From: SAR92 clade bacterium
GTDB taxonomy: Bacteria > Pseudomonadota > Gammaproteobacteria > Pseudomonadales > Porticoccaceae
Direction of reading: 5' to 3'
Assembly: GCA_004211905.1 (NCBI GenBank)
Contig: SHBP01000005.1
Location: forward strand, 1 to 64,000
Length of the DNA: 64,000 nucleotides
Shown here: positions 56,652 to 64,000 of the stretch, one piece after another
How positions within the stretch are numbered: position 1 is the first letter of the stretch
How the letters are laid out: the number at the start of each line of letters is the position of its first letter
The notes under the pieces: model-generated
Databases searched by the model: none
Told to the model about the DNA's origin: nothing
Seen by the model: only the letters and a program-made list of their open reading frames with translations
Position numbers and translations under genes: made by a program

Positions 56652-58324
56652 TAGTCTTGTGATCCTTCGAGGTAGAGTTCTCGGTACGACTGCTGATCCA
56701 AAATATTCTCAGATAAGTTTTTGACCGAAGGGTGTACTAGGTGTTTAGTCGTATAGGTGTAGATAGGTAGCACTGGCATATCATCCATTAACATTTGTTC
56801 TGCCTGAGTAAATATGGCCATACGGGCGTCATGAGTCTTTGCCCTGGGAGCAACATCTAAGACTAAACGGTCGTATTCCTCATTACACCACCCTGTACGA
56901 TTATTCCCACCGTTACAAATAAACATGTCTAGAAAGTTATTGGGGTCGACGTAGTCACCAATCCATCCTGCTCGAGAAATCTGATAATCACCATTACTTT
57001 CGCTATCCAAATAAACTTTCCACTCTTGATTAAGCAGTTTTACATCGATATTAAGATGCTCACGCCACATCTGCTGAATAGCCACTGCTACTTTGCGATG
57101 TCCTTCATTGGTGTTATACAGAATTTCTGTTGTTGGGAATCCCTCACCGTTAGGATAACCCGCTTCAGCCAATAACTGTCGAGCGCCCTCAGGGTCGAAG
57201 CTTAGGCCAACTGGAGGATAGTAACCTCTGGTGTTGGGCGGGGTCATAGCATAAGCAGGTAGCTGACCTGCTTTGGTTACATGCTCCGTAATTTGCTGCC
57301 TGTCAATCGTCATTCCCAGAGCACGGCGTACTCGTTTATCTTGCAGGTGAGGTTCATTGACATTGATACGATAATAATAGGTGCCGAGATAAGGAGTAAG
57401 TTTAAGCGCTGGATCGTTTGCGGCACGATAGGTTTCAACCTTATCGATGGGAACTTCGTTGGTATAGTGCAATTGACCTGCACGGAACATACGCTCTTCA
57501 GTGGTAAGGTTCTCTGTGGGATAAAAAATAATTTTATTGAGCTTTACGTCATCATTACCCCAGTAGAATGTGTTTCTTTCGACTTCAATGGCACGATTGA
57601 TTTCCCAGGTAGCAAGCTTGAATGGTCCATTACCAACCAAGTTTCCTGCATAAGTCCATCGAGTTCCGCGTTCATCTGGAGCTCCAAATTTCTCTACGGT
57701 TCCCTTGTGCACAGGATACATACTGTAATGATCCAATAACTGCAGAAAATAAGGAGTTGGATTGTTCAAAGTAACTTGAAGGGTAAGGTCATCCAGTGCT
57801 TTGACACCGACTTTTGAGAAATCAGTAATGTCGCCTCTGTAGTATTCTCGAGCATTTAGAATAGGGAAATACATATAAGCGTATAGATTTCCTAGAGCGG
57901 GTTGTAGTGCGCGCCACCAGGACCAAACAAAGTCATGGGCATTGTGCTCATCTCCATTTGACCAGCGAGCATTGTCCCGCAGTTTAAAGGTATAAACGCG
58001 CCCATCATCGCTTACTGTCCAAGACTCAGCAACACCGGGCGTTGGTCCGAGGGTATCACTGTCTTTGTGCATGAGACCTTCCATTAGCGCCATAATAATA
58101 TGATGTTCCGGGACGCCAGTTGCTATATGAGGATCCAGACTCTGTGGTTCTGTGCCATTGCCCCAGTGAAGTACTCCGGTGCGGTTACCTTCTTCGACAT
58201 TGGTCTCAGGGCTGCCACAACCGGCTAGGCCCAAAAGTACGCCGAAGGCCAATATTACCTTTAGACTAAAGTTTGAAAGGGAGGTTTGGTGCTGATCATT
58301 GCACCCTTTGAAGTGAAAAGTCAT
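56651..58324 (-). CDS. Oligopeptide-binding lipoprotein (OppA family)
   Basis: 557 residues. The signal ends in LAGC, with Cys36 acylated. The mature protein is an SBP family 5 periplasmic binding protein: NGTEPQSLDPHIATGVPEHHI, WSNGDEHNAHDFVWSWWRAL and the late NRTGWCNEEYD and DDMPVLPIYTY. MppA/OppA-type ligands are oligopeptides or murein peptides. First gene of the operon; an AAGG site about nine bases before the ATG serves it. Transcribed divergently from the SRP RNA gene. Confidence 0.93.
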   Translation of the reverse strand: MTFHFKGCNDQHQTSLSNFSLKVILAFGVLLGLAGCGSPETNVEEGNRTGVLHWGNGTEPQSLDPHIATGVPEHHIIMALMEGLMHKDSDTLGPTPGVAESWTVSDDGRVYTFKLRDNARWSNGDEHNAHDFVWSWWRALQPALGNLYAYMYFPILNAREYYRGDITDFSKVGVKALDDLTLQVTLNNPTPYFLQLLDHYSMYPVHKGTVEKFGAPDERGTRWTYAGNLVGNGPFKLATWEINRAIEVERNTFYWGNDDVKLNKIIFYPTENLTTEERMFRAGQLHYTNEVPIDKVETYRAANDPALKLTPYLGTYYYRINVNEPHLQDKRVRRALGMTIDRQQITEHVTKAGQLPAYAMTPPNTRGYYPPVGLSFDPEGARQLLAEAGYPNGEGFPTTEILYNTNEGHRKVAVAIQQMWREHLNIDVKLLNQEWKVYLDSESNGDYQISRAGWIGDYVDPNNFLDMFICNGGNNRTGWCNEEYDRLVLDVAPRAKTHDARMAIFTQAEQMLMDDMPVLPIYTYTTKHLVHPSVKNLSENILDQQSYRELYLEGSQD

Positions 58325-58469
58325 CTATGGAGCCTTTTATTCAGTTACAGATAAACAGACGGCCCAGTTTAGACAAGCAGAGCCAATATGGGAAGGGAAA
58401 AAATGTTTGATGTAATCTGAGAGACGAAGAATAAGTGAGACCAAATAGTGGGGATAACGGGATAACTTG

Positions 58470-58498
58470 TTGCACTTGACTAGCAAACCTCGGATAAT
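58470..58498 (+). promoter_or_regulatory. Promoter of the SRP RNA gene with GC-rich discriminator
   Basis: TTGCAC (58470-58475) and GATAAT (58493-58498) are exactly 17 bases apart. CGCCGCGC follows the -10, a GC-rich discriminator typical of stable-RNA promoters under stringent control. Confidence 0.75.
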
Positions 58499-58515
58499 CG
58501 CCGCGCTAGCTTCGA

Positions 58516-58631
58516 AGGTGGCCCTCTTTGGTTCCCTCGCAACGATTATCTGCAAACCCCGCCAGGCCCGGAAGGGAGCAACGGTAGTAGTGCCATCGTG
58601 TGCCGAGGTGTGGCTATTGAGGGTCACCACC
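58516..58631 (+). ncRNA. ffs: Signal recognition particle 4.5S RNA
   Basis: About 112-116 bases, as in E. coli (114). The conserved apical part GGCCCGGAAGGGAGCA lies near 58565-58580, followed by the conserved GTGTGCCGAGG on the return arm. The ends pair: GGTGGCCCTC with GAGGGTCACC, with one G/U. The RNA scaffolds Ffh for membrane targeting of nascent proteins. It lies upstream of dnaX, a common gammaproteobacterial location. Exact ends depend on processing. Confidence 0.95.
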
Positions 58632-58696
58632 ATTAGTTCTTCCAGCCCAGCCTTTATCTGCCTATAATACAACTTTGTTCGAACATAGAAGTTGAT

Positions 58697-60505
58697 ATGA
58701 GCTATCAAGTCCTTGCCAGAAAATGGCGCCCTAAATCGTTTTCCGAAATGGCCGGTCAGGAGCACGTCCTGCAAGCATTGATTAATGCTCTTGATAATGA
58801 CCGTCTGCATCATGCATACCTCTTTGCGGGTACTCGAGGAGTAGGTAAGACCACTATTGGGCGTATCCTATCAAAGTGTTTGAATTGCGAGAAGGGCGTC
58901 TCATCTGTGCCTTGCGGAGAATGCAGCAGTTGCACAGAGATCGATGCGGGACGATTCATTGACCTAATTGAAGTAGATGCAGCATCTCGAACGGGTGTCG
59001 ATGATATGCGAGATCTATTGGATAATGTTCAATATGCTCCCTCAAGAGGCCGCTTCAAGATATACCTGATTGACGAAATACATATGTTGTCGAAGTCTAG
59101 TTTTGCAGCCTTACTAAAGACGCTGGAAGAGCCTCCTCCCCATGTAAAATTTTTATTTGCCACCACTGATCCCCAGAAACTACCAATCACTGTTTTATCA
59201 AGATGTTTGCAGTTTAATTTAAAAAATTTGAGTGCTGAGCGAATTACCGAACACTTGAAGTATGTTCTTGAAGAAGAGAAGGTACCCTTTGAAGAAGCTG
59301 GGCTATGGTCATTAGGTCGTGCAGCTGATGGAAGTATGCGTGATGCCCTAAGTTTGACTGATCAGGCTGTTGGCCATGGTGGAGGTAGTATCACTGAATC
59401 TGATGTTATCTCAATGCTCGGCACTATAGAACGACACTTTGTCGTCGACATTTGTGTTGCTATGGCGAGTCAGAATGGGGAAAAGCTTTTGTCCTCAGTG
59501 GGTCAGATGGCAGAGCAATCACCAGATTATGATGCTGCCCTTGGCGATGTGTTGTCGATATGGCATCAGGTGGCGATTCTACAAACGGTACCAGAGGCTC
59601 TGGATCGCGGTGTTAGTCATTTTGATGAACTCGCTAATTTGGCTGAAACTGTGTCCCGGGAAGATGTTCAATTGTTTTACCAAATTTGTTTGCTTGGACG
59701 TAAAGACCTGCCTTTAGCTCCCGAACAACGGGCCGGCTTTGAAATGGTAATGTTACGCGCTATGGCATTTAGGCCCGCTGTGAACGGACGTCCTGTTCCG
59801 CTGAAATCTCCTCCTCCCGAGGTGGAGCAATCTGCAAAAAAGTCTGAGCCTGTTCCAAACGCCGATGTTTCAGATCACTCGGCCGGGATAGCTAATGAAA
59901 GCCTAAATGAGAGTCTTGACGCTGATGTAGCGGTTGAAGAAAATAAGCTCAAGGAAACACTAGAGGCTCTTGATATCGATTTATTAAATGAAGAGCCTGC
60001 TGTTGAAATCAAGAATGATGACAAGGTCGAACTTCTTTCTGATAATGTTACTGAATTAAATACAAACTTAAGTGCCGACTCCCAAGCCTGTGAGGTCGCC
60101 AATAAGGTGAGTTTGAATGAATTTCTGCCGTCTCATTGGATTGAAGTGCGACGACAGTTGAAGATCGGGGCCTCTCTTGGTGAAATAGCGAGCCATTGTC
60201 TGTTCACGGCTCGTGTCGATGACGTCTTGCAGTTTATAATAGATGATCAAGAAAATAGTCTTTTTGATGCTAGTCATCAAGAAAGTTTGGGCGCGGCTCT
60301 CAGCGACTATTTTGATCATCCGTTAACAGTATCTATTACTTCAGGGGTAGCAAAAGATGAGACTCCTAGAGCAGCCAATATAAGAGAAAATAATGAAAGG
60401 AAGGCTGCTGCTGTGGAGCGCTTGAATGCAGATCCGTCGGTAATGCAGTTTAAACAATTATTTAATGGCGGACTTGATGAGGAGTCCGTCGAATCAATTG
60501 ATTGA
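58697..60505 (+). CDS. dnaX: DNA polymerase III subunits tau/gamma DnaX
   Basis: 602 residues. ATPase domain with [12 protein letters not shown], a zinc site from CLNCEKG and [29 protein letters not shown] and the sensor [15 protein letters not shown]. Domain III ends near residue 365 ([14 protein letters not shown]). The remaining tau part is an acidic linker and a C-terminal domain. An A AAA AAG heptamer at 59836-59842 with a TGA in the -1 frame predicts a gamma product of about 383 residues. It is the clamp-loader and replisome organiser. Confidence 0.96.
   Translation: MSYQVLARKWRPKSFSEMAGQEHVLQALINALDNDRLHHAYLFAGTRGVGKTTIGRILSKCLNCEKGVSSVPCGECSSCTEIDAGRFIDLIEVDAASRTGVDDMRDLLDNVQYAPSRGRFKIYLIDEIHMLSKSSFAALLKTLEEPPPHVKFLFATTDPQKLPITVLSRCLQFNLKNLSAERITEHLKYVLEEEKVPFEEAGLWSLGRAADGSMRDALSLTDQAVGHGGGSITESDVISMLGTIERHFVVDICVAMASQNGEKLLSSVGQMAEQSPDYDAALGDVLSIWHQVAILQTVPEALDRGVSHFDELANLAETVSREDVQLFYQICLLGRKDLPLAPEQRAGFEMVMLRAMAFRPAVNGRPVPLKSPPPEVEQSAKKSEPVPNADVSDHSAGIANESLNESLDADVAVEENKLKETLEALDIDLLNEEPAVEIKNDDKVELLSDNVTELNTNLSADSQACEVANKVSLNEFLPSHWIEVRRQLKIGASLGEIASHCLFTARVDDVLQFIIDDQENSLFDASHQESLGAALSDYFDHPLTVSITSGVAKDETPRAANIRENNERKAAAVERLNADPSVMQFKQLFNGGLDEESVESID
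59819..59847 (+). other. Predicted -1 frameshift site producing gamma
   Basis: The heptamer A AAA AAG (59836-59842) is in the correct phase with the dnaX frame (GCA AAA AAG). After slipping, the next codons are GTC then TGA (59845-59847). A Shine-Dalgarno-like GAGGTGGAG lies at 59819-59827, about nine bases upstream, like the stimulator known in E. coli. No strong downstream hairpin was found. Confidence 0.7.
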
Positions 60506-60512
60506 GGCAATA

Positions 60513-60830
60513 ATGGATATTAATAATTTAATGAAACAAGCCCAGCAAATGCAGGAAAAGATGGCCAAAATGCAAGAAGAGGCGTCCAATGCAGAGGTAA
60601 CGGGTGAGTCTGGAGCAGGTATGGTACAAGTGGTAATGACGGGTAGGCATGATGTGAAAAAAGTGATTATCGATCCATCGTTGTTGGCCGAGGAAAAAGA
60701 ATTCTTGGAAGATTTACTCGCTGCAGCAGTTAACGATGCGGTTAGGAAGGTAGAGTCGGAAACCAAATCAGTCATGAGCTCAATGACAGGCGGCATGGAT
60801 CTGCCTCCTGGCTTTAAGATGCCGTTCTAA
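60513..60830 (+). CDS. ybaB: Nucleoid-associated protein YbaB
   Basis: 105 residues from ATG 60513, behind GAGG; an upstream in-frame extension overlaps dnaX. The N-terminal [23 protein letters not shown] helix, central [17 protein letters not shown] and C-terminal [13 protein letters not shown] are the YbaB/EbfC family features. It binds DNA. The dnaX-ybaB-recR order is conserved. Confidence 0.95.
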   Translation: MDINNLMKQAQQMQEKMAKMQEEASNAEVTGESGAGMVQVVMTGRHDVKKVIIDPSLLAEEKEFLEDLLAAAVNDAVRKVESETKSVMSSMTGGMDLPPGFKMPF

Positions 60831-60857
60831 ATGATTTTTTCAGTTCGAGGTTAGTCT

Positions 60858-61451
60858 GTGTACGGGAATTTGATTGATCAGTTGATTGATGCATTAAGGT
60901 GCTTGCCTGGGGTTGGCGCTAAATCTGCCCAGCGTATGGCACTACAGCTACTTGAGCACGATAAGGCTGGAGCAGCGCATTTGTCAGCGGTTATCAACGA
61001 GGCTGTTCATAAAGTTGGTCGATGTGAGCAATGTAGAACATTAACCGAGCACGCCATTTGTGGTATTTGTAGTAATAGTGCTCGGCTTTCAAGCGAAGTT
61101 TGTGTGGTGGAAAACCCTGCTGACCTATACGCCATTGAGCAAGCAGGTAGTTTTCGCGGAAAATACTTTGTTCTTTTAGGCCACTTGTCGCCCATTGATG
61201 GAATTGGCCCAGAACAACTTGGAATTGATGAGTTAATGAAGCGACTTAGAACCGACCAGGTTAAAGAGCTGATTCTTGCTACAAATTTAACCGTCGAGGG
61301 AGAAGCAACTGCTCATTTTATCGCGGATAAAGCTAAATCGCTTGGTGTGGCTGTTTCTCGAATTGCTTATGGTGTACCTATGGGTGGAGAGTTGGAGTAT
61401 GTGGATGGTGGAACTCTCAACTTGGCATTACAAAGCAGAAAGGTAATCTAG
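60858..61451 (+). CDS. recR: Recombination protein RecR
   Basis: 197 residues from GTG 60858, behind CGAGG. Helix-hairpin-helix LPGVGAKSAQRMAL, a four-Cys zinc site in CEQCRTLTEHAICGIC, and a Toprim domain with CVVENPADLYAIEQAG and LILATNLTVEGEAT. It works with RecF and RecO in gap repair. rnd starts one base after its stop codon. Confidence 0.95.
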   Translation: MYGNLIDQLIDALRCLPGVGAKSAQRMALQLLEHDKAGAAHLSAVINEAVHKVGRCEQCRTLTEHAICGICSNSARLSSEVCVVENPADLYAIEQAGSFRGKYFVLLGHLSPIDGIGPEQLGIDELMKRLRTDQVKELILATNLTVEGEATAHFIADKAKSLGVAVSRIAYGVPMGGELEYVDGGTLNLALQSRKVI

Positions 61452-62567
61452 TTGTATCATTGGGTAGATTCCGACCAGGCACTAAAAGAGATGCTCAACC
61501 ATCTAGTGGACTGTCATTTGCTAGCAGTGGATACTGAGTTTATTCGTACAAACACCTTCCACCCCAAAATTGCTCTAGTGCAGATTTCTGATGGGGATCA
61601 GTGTTGGCTTGTTGATGTACTGGCATTCCAGACTTTTGAAAATCTTAAAGAATTGTTGGAGGCGCCTCATAGACAGCTCATATTTCATGCATGTGCTGAG
61701 GATCTGGAGGTCCTCGAATATGCACTTAATATTAAGCTTAAAACAATTTTTGATACGCAGATTGCAGCTGGAATAACCAATATTGGCTATTCTATGGGAT
61801 ATGCTCGACTAGTTGCGCAGATGTTTGATGTGGAGCTTGGCAAACAGGAGACTCGGTCTGATTGGCTCGCTAGGCCATTGACTGACAAACAAAAGGAATA
61901 CGCAGCAGACGATGTTTTTTATTTACACAAAATGCACTCATTGCTTGTTAAAGAATTAGAAGAGCAAAATCGCAGTGATTGGTTTGACGAAGAGACCATA
62001 GCATTGCATGAGATGGTTTCTAGTCGAAAAAATACTGATGAATACTATGCCAGAGTCAAAGGAGCCTGGAAGCTTGGCGAAAAATCTCTACGTGTATTAA
62101 AACGTCTTTGCAATTGGCGTGAGATGAAGGCGCGGCAGAGAGACAAACCAAGAGGTCATGTGGTTAAAGATGGTGTTTTATTAGAGTTAGCTCGACGAAT
62201 GCCAACGACACTCGCTAACTTTAATGGGATTAATGATTTACATCCTGGACAGATAAAGCGGTATGGTTTGGAATTATTGAGTGAAATTCAGATGGCAGGG
62301 GCAGATGAAATGGTAAGACCGCTGCCTGAGCCACTAAATAAAGCTAATGCTAGTGTGTTGAAGGTCATGAGAAATTGTTTAGGTGATATGGCTGAAGAAT
62401 TAAGTATCCCCCAAGAGTATTTGGCCAATAAAAAAGAGTTAGAGGCTATTTTACGCAGTGCTATTGATAACGACTGTCAATGGCCTGTGCGATTTACTCA
62501 AGGTTGGAGGGCACCCCACGTTAGGCCTGCATTAGAAAAAATACTTGAGAGTGAAGATTATCAATGA
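61452..62567 (+). CDS. rnd: Ribonuclease D
   Basis: 371 residues from TTG 61452, directly after the recR stop. DEDD-y exonuclease motifs: AVDTEF (DxE), FHACAEDLEVL (second Asp) and YAADDVFYL (YxxxD). Two HRDC domains follow (about 205-290 and 295-370). It trims tRNA and other RNA 3' ends. ATGA overlap with ycgL. Confidence 0.94.
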   Translation: MYHWVDSDQALKEMLNHLVDCHLLAVDTEFIRTNTFHPKIALVQISDGDQCWLVDVLAFQTFENLKELLEAPHRQLIFHACAEDLEVLEYALNIKLKTIFDTQIAAGITNIGYSMGYARLVAQMFDVELGKQETRSDWLARPLTDKQKEYAADDVFYLHKMHSLLVKELEEQNRSDWFDEETIALHEMVSSRKNTDEYYARVKGAWKLGEKSLRVLKRLCNWREMKARQRDKPRGHVVKDGVLLELARRMPTTLANFNGINDLHPGQIKRYGLELLSEIQMAGADEMVRPLPEPLNKANASVLKVMRNCLGDMAEELSIPQEYLANKKELEAILRSAIDNDCQWPVRFTQGWRAPHVRPALEKILESEDYQ

Positions 62568-62869
62568 GCATGCAAAGAACCAAGTTACTATGCGATATTT
62601 ACAAAGGTAGCCGTAAAGCTGAGATGTATATCTTTGTTGATCACAATGAGGGCCTAAGTAAGGTGCCTGAGGATCTGTTGGTAAAGTTTGGTGAACTTAA
62701 ATTGGTAACTACTCTTTTATTGACTGAAGATAAGACGCTTGCTCGCTCAGATGCTAAGAAGGTACTACAAGATATTGCTGGTACGGGATTCTTTTTGCAA
62801 ATGCCTCCAACGGTGTATCCTTTAGATGATACGTTGGCGGAAAATAGCAAACTACCAAGAGGTTTTTAG
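62564..62869 (+). CDS. ycgL: YcgL domain protein
   Basis: 101 residues. The N-terminal CDIYKGSRKAEMYIFVD and C-terminal GFFLQMPPTV are typical of the YcgL family. It starts inside the rnd stop and ends one base before the ycgN-like GTG. Function unknown, but the rnd-ycgL-ycgN linkage is common in gammaproteobacteria. Confidence 0.92.
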   Translation: MSMQRTKLLCDIYKGSRKAEMYIFVDHNEGLSKVPEDLLVKFGELKLVTTLLLTEDKTLARSDAKKVLQDIAGTGFFLQMPPTVYPLDDTLAENSKLPRGF

Positions 62870-63307
62870 GTGGATAAGTTCTGGCAGACTAAGACTCTTC
62901 AGGCAATGACTAGCTCTGAGTGGGAATCCCTTTGTGATGGTTGCGCTAAGTGTTGCTTGGTGAAGCTTGAAGACTATGAAACGGGTGAGATAGAGCATAC
63001 TAATGTTGCCTGTGAGTTGTTGGATGTGGATTCATGTCGATGTCGCAATTATGAGCAACGCCATTCGATTGTTGATGATTGTATTACTCTAGATAAAGAC
63101 AACATACATACCTTGGGGTGGTTACCTGAAACCTGTTCTTATAGATTGATCTCTGAGAAAAAGCCGTTGCCTGACTGGCACCATCTAGTGACGGGCGATC
63201 CAGAATCTCATCATAGCTATGGCGCTTCTTTGCGGGGATGGGTAGTATCAGAGCTTGATGTGAGACAAGAAGATATTCAAGAGCATATTATTCAGTGGGT
63301 TGATTGA
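62870..63307 (+). CDS. YcgN/UPF0260 Cys-cluster protein
   Basis: 145 residues from GTG 62870, adjacent to the ycgL stop. Conserved Cys-rich stretch CDGCAKCCLVKLED, then CELLD, CRCRNY and DDCITL: the UPF0260 pattern, probably binding zinc or an FeS centre (inference). LGWLPETCSYRL and HSYGASLRGWV are further family features. Confidence 0.92.
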   Translation: MDKFWQTKTLQAMTSSEWESLCDGCAKCCLVKLEDYETGEIEHTNVACELLDVDSCRCRNYEQRHSIVDDCITLDKDNIHTLGWLPETCSYRLISEKKPLPDWHHLVTGDPESHHSYGASLRGWVVSELDVRQEDIQEHIIQWVD

Positions 63308-63309
63308 TT

Positions 63310-63672
63310 ATGTACAGTGCAGAGGACTATTTTTGGGGCTGGACAGCATATATAACTGGTGCGCTATGCCTATTATTTGTGAGTTGGTACCTTATGAGAA
63401 ATCTTCGATTCTCTTGGGTCAGGCACATCCTTATTATATTGGCCGCTATATTTCTTCTCACGCCAGTAGCGGCTTACACTGATGACCCCAGGCTGGCCCC
63501 TGCTTTTTTTGTGAGTTTCTATGAAGGCTTCGTATCGAACCCCGATACAGGGTTTCAGCGGGGTGCTGCACCTATCGTTGCATTAATGGTATTGGGATTA
63601 GCCGGTTATTTACTGCTTAGGCTGCTTGTGTGGAAAGTAAAAAAACCTAAGGCATTAAAGGCCGAGCCTTAA
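63310..63672 (+). CDS. Small three-helix membrane protein
   Basis: 120 residues from ATG 63310, two bases after the previous stop; a TTG six bases earlier is also in frame. Hydrophobic helices at about 12-30, 38-56 and 88-108, and a basic C-terminus. No family recognised. Its tight packing suggests it belongs to the rnd-ycgL-ycgN unit. Confidence 0.65.
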   Translation: MYSAEDYFWGWTAYITGALCLLFVSWYLMRNLRFSWVRHILIILAAIFLLTPVAAYTDDPRLAPAFFVSFYEGFVSNPDTGFQRGAAPIVALMVLGLAGYLLLRLLVWKVKKPKALKAEP

Positions 63673-63708
63673 TCGTTACCACGATTATCGACCTTTCGTT
63701 AAAGGCTC
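63664..63708. terminator. Inverted repeat between convergent genes
   Basis: GAGCCTT (63664-63670) and AAGGCTC (63702-63708) pair perfectly, with an inner AATCG/CGATT dyad, spanning the two convergent stop codons. It may serve as a bidirectional terminator, though T-tracts are short. Confidence 0.3.
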
Positions 63709-64000
63709 TTGTCCTCTGCCAACCAGTAAGCAAACCCGCAGCTAATACTCGTGATCCCAGCAGCCATGAGTACAGTCATCGGATTAATGACAAAAGACGT
63801 CGGGACTTGTTGCATGATCATCTCAAGCGGAAAGTAAGCATAGGTAATGGTTGCACCAATAACAGCGGCACTTCCAATAATAATAGCCTCCTTAGTTTTA
63901 GATAGTTTTTTCTGCCGACCTATATCAACTGCTACGCGACTGACAAAGTCTTTCCCGCCGTAATAGGGTTCTTTTTGTCTAGCTTGCTTAAAAAGAGCAT
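63699..64000 (-). CDS. C-terminal part of a membrane protein (cut by window edge)
   Basis: An open frame enters from beyond 64000 and ends at TAA 63699, giving 99 visible residues. It begins ALFKQARQKEPYYGGKDFV, a soluble stretch, then two hydrophobic helices (KEAIIIGSAAVIGATITYAYF and NPMTVLMAAGITSISCGFAYWLA). The family is not recognised and its start lies outside the window. Confidence 0.6.
   Translation of the reverse strand, partial: ALFKQARQKEPYYGGKDFVSRVAVDIGRQKKLSKTKEAIIIGSAAVIGATITYAYFPLEMIMQQVPTSFVINPMTVLMAAGITSISCGFAYWLAEDKSL

Noticed and set aside
58476-58498. TTGACT with GATAAT as the ffs promoter
   Set aside because: Spacing is only 11 bases; TTGCAC at 58470 gives the correct 17.
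58337-58813. 158-residue open frame on the - strand
   Set aside because: It covers the SRP RNA, its promoter and the dnaX start; no ribosome site or family likeness.
59843-59874. TCTGA/TCAGA stem after the dnaX slippery site
   Set aside because: Only five pairs with a 22-base loop; not a convincing frameshift stimulator.

Overview
The window looks like a chromosomal segment of a marine-type gammaproteobacterium of the Pseudomonas/Cellvibrio kind. The evidence is the housekeeping order prmB-aroC-(lysR)-leuC-leuD-leuB-asd-fimV-truA-trpF-accD-folC-SPOR-cvpA-purF, the block ffs-dnaX-ybaB-recR-rnd-ycgL-ycgN, the moderate GC content, and many GTG/TTG starts. A finer placement (a Cellvibrionales-like oligotroph) is inference. 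No tRNA, rRNA, CRISPR array, transposase or prophage gene was seen.

Region 1 (about 1-24.3 kb) is a catabolic island. It starts with an IpdC/nitronate-monooxygenase-like flavoenzyme. A divergent promoter then serves a subfamily-II haloalkane dehalogenase and a DUF1330 protein; two related proteins bracketed by membrane helices flank these. A co-directional run follows: Old Yellow Enzyme, SDR, acyl-CoA dehydrogenase, FATP-type acyl-CoA synthetase, dienoyl-CoA isomerase-like crotonase, thiolase and a FadB/FadJ-like bifunctional enzyme. This is a complete CoA-activation and beta-oxidation set. On the opposite strand (19.5-13.2 kb) lie a metallo-beta-lactamase-fold hydrolase, a TetR regulator, an SDR without the usual catalytic Ser/Tyr, a DsbA/HCCA-isomerase-type protein, a periplasmic PQQ dehydrogenase fused to cytochrome c, a four-helix membrane protein and a small Cys protein. 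On the + strand (19.7-24.3 kb) are a GST, a tandem HCCA-isomerase-like fusion and a second crotonase/hydroxyacyl-CoA dehydrogenase fusion. Three glutathione-type enzymes beside two beta-oxidation fusions suggest an uncharacterised route for a cyclic or unsaturated, possibly halogenated, carboxylic acid. The substrate cannot be read from the sequence.

Region 2 (24.3-36 kb) is mixed core: an orphan lipoprotein, a DHH phosphoesterase, a VOC protein, RhlE, a SulP transporter, two overlapping hotdog thioesterases, HtpG behind a near-consensus heat-shock promoter, GpsA, a DUF4389 protein, SixA and an alpha/beta hydrolase.

Region 3 (36-53.2 kb) is biosynthesis: FolE, PrmB, AroC, a LysR regulator divergent from leuCDB with two well-spaced T-N11-A dyads between them, Asd, a very short FimV-like protein, TruA, TrpF, AccD, FolC, a SPOR protein, CvpA, PurF and MsrA.

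Region 4 (53.2-64 kb) holds a tightly coupled oligopeptide ABC transporter operon (- strand), the SRP RNA gene with its promoter, dnaX with an in-frame A AAA AAG slippery site followed by a -1-frame stop, then ybaB, recR, rnd, ycgL, ycgN, a small membrane protein, and the 3' part of another membrane protein cut by the window edge.
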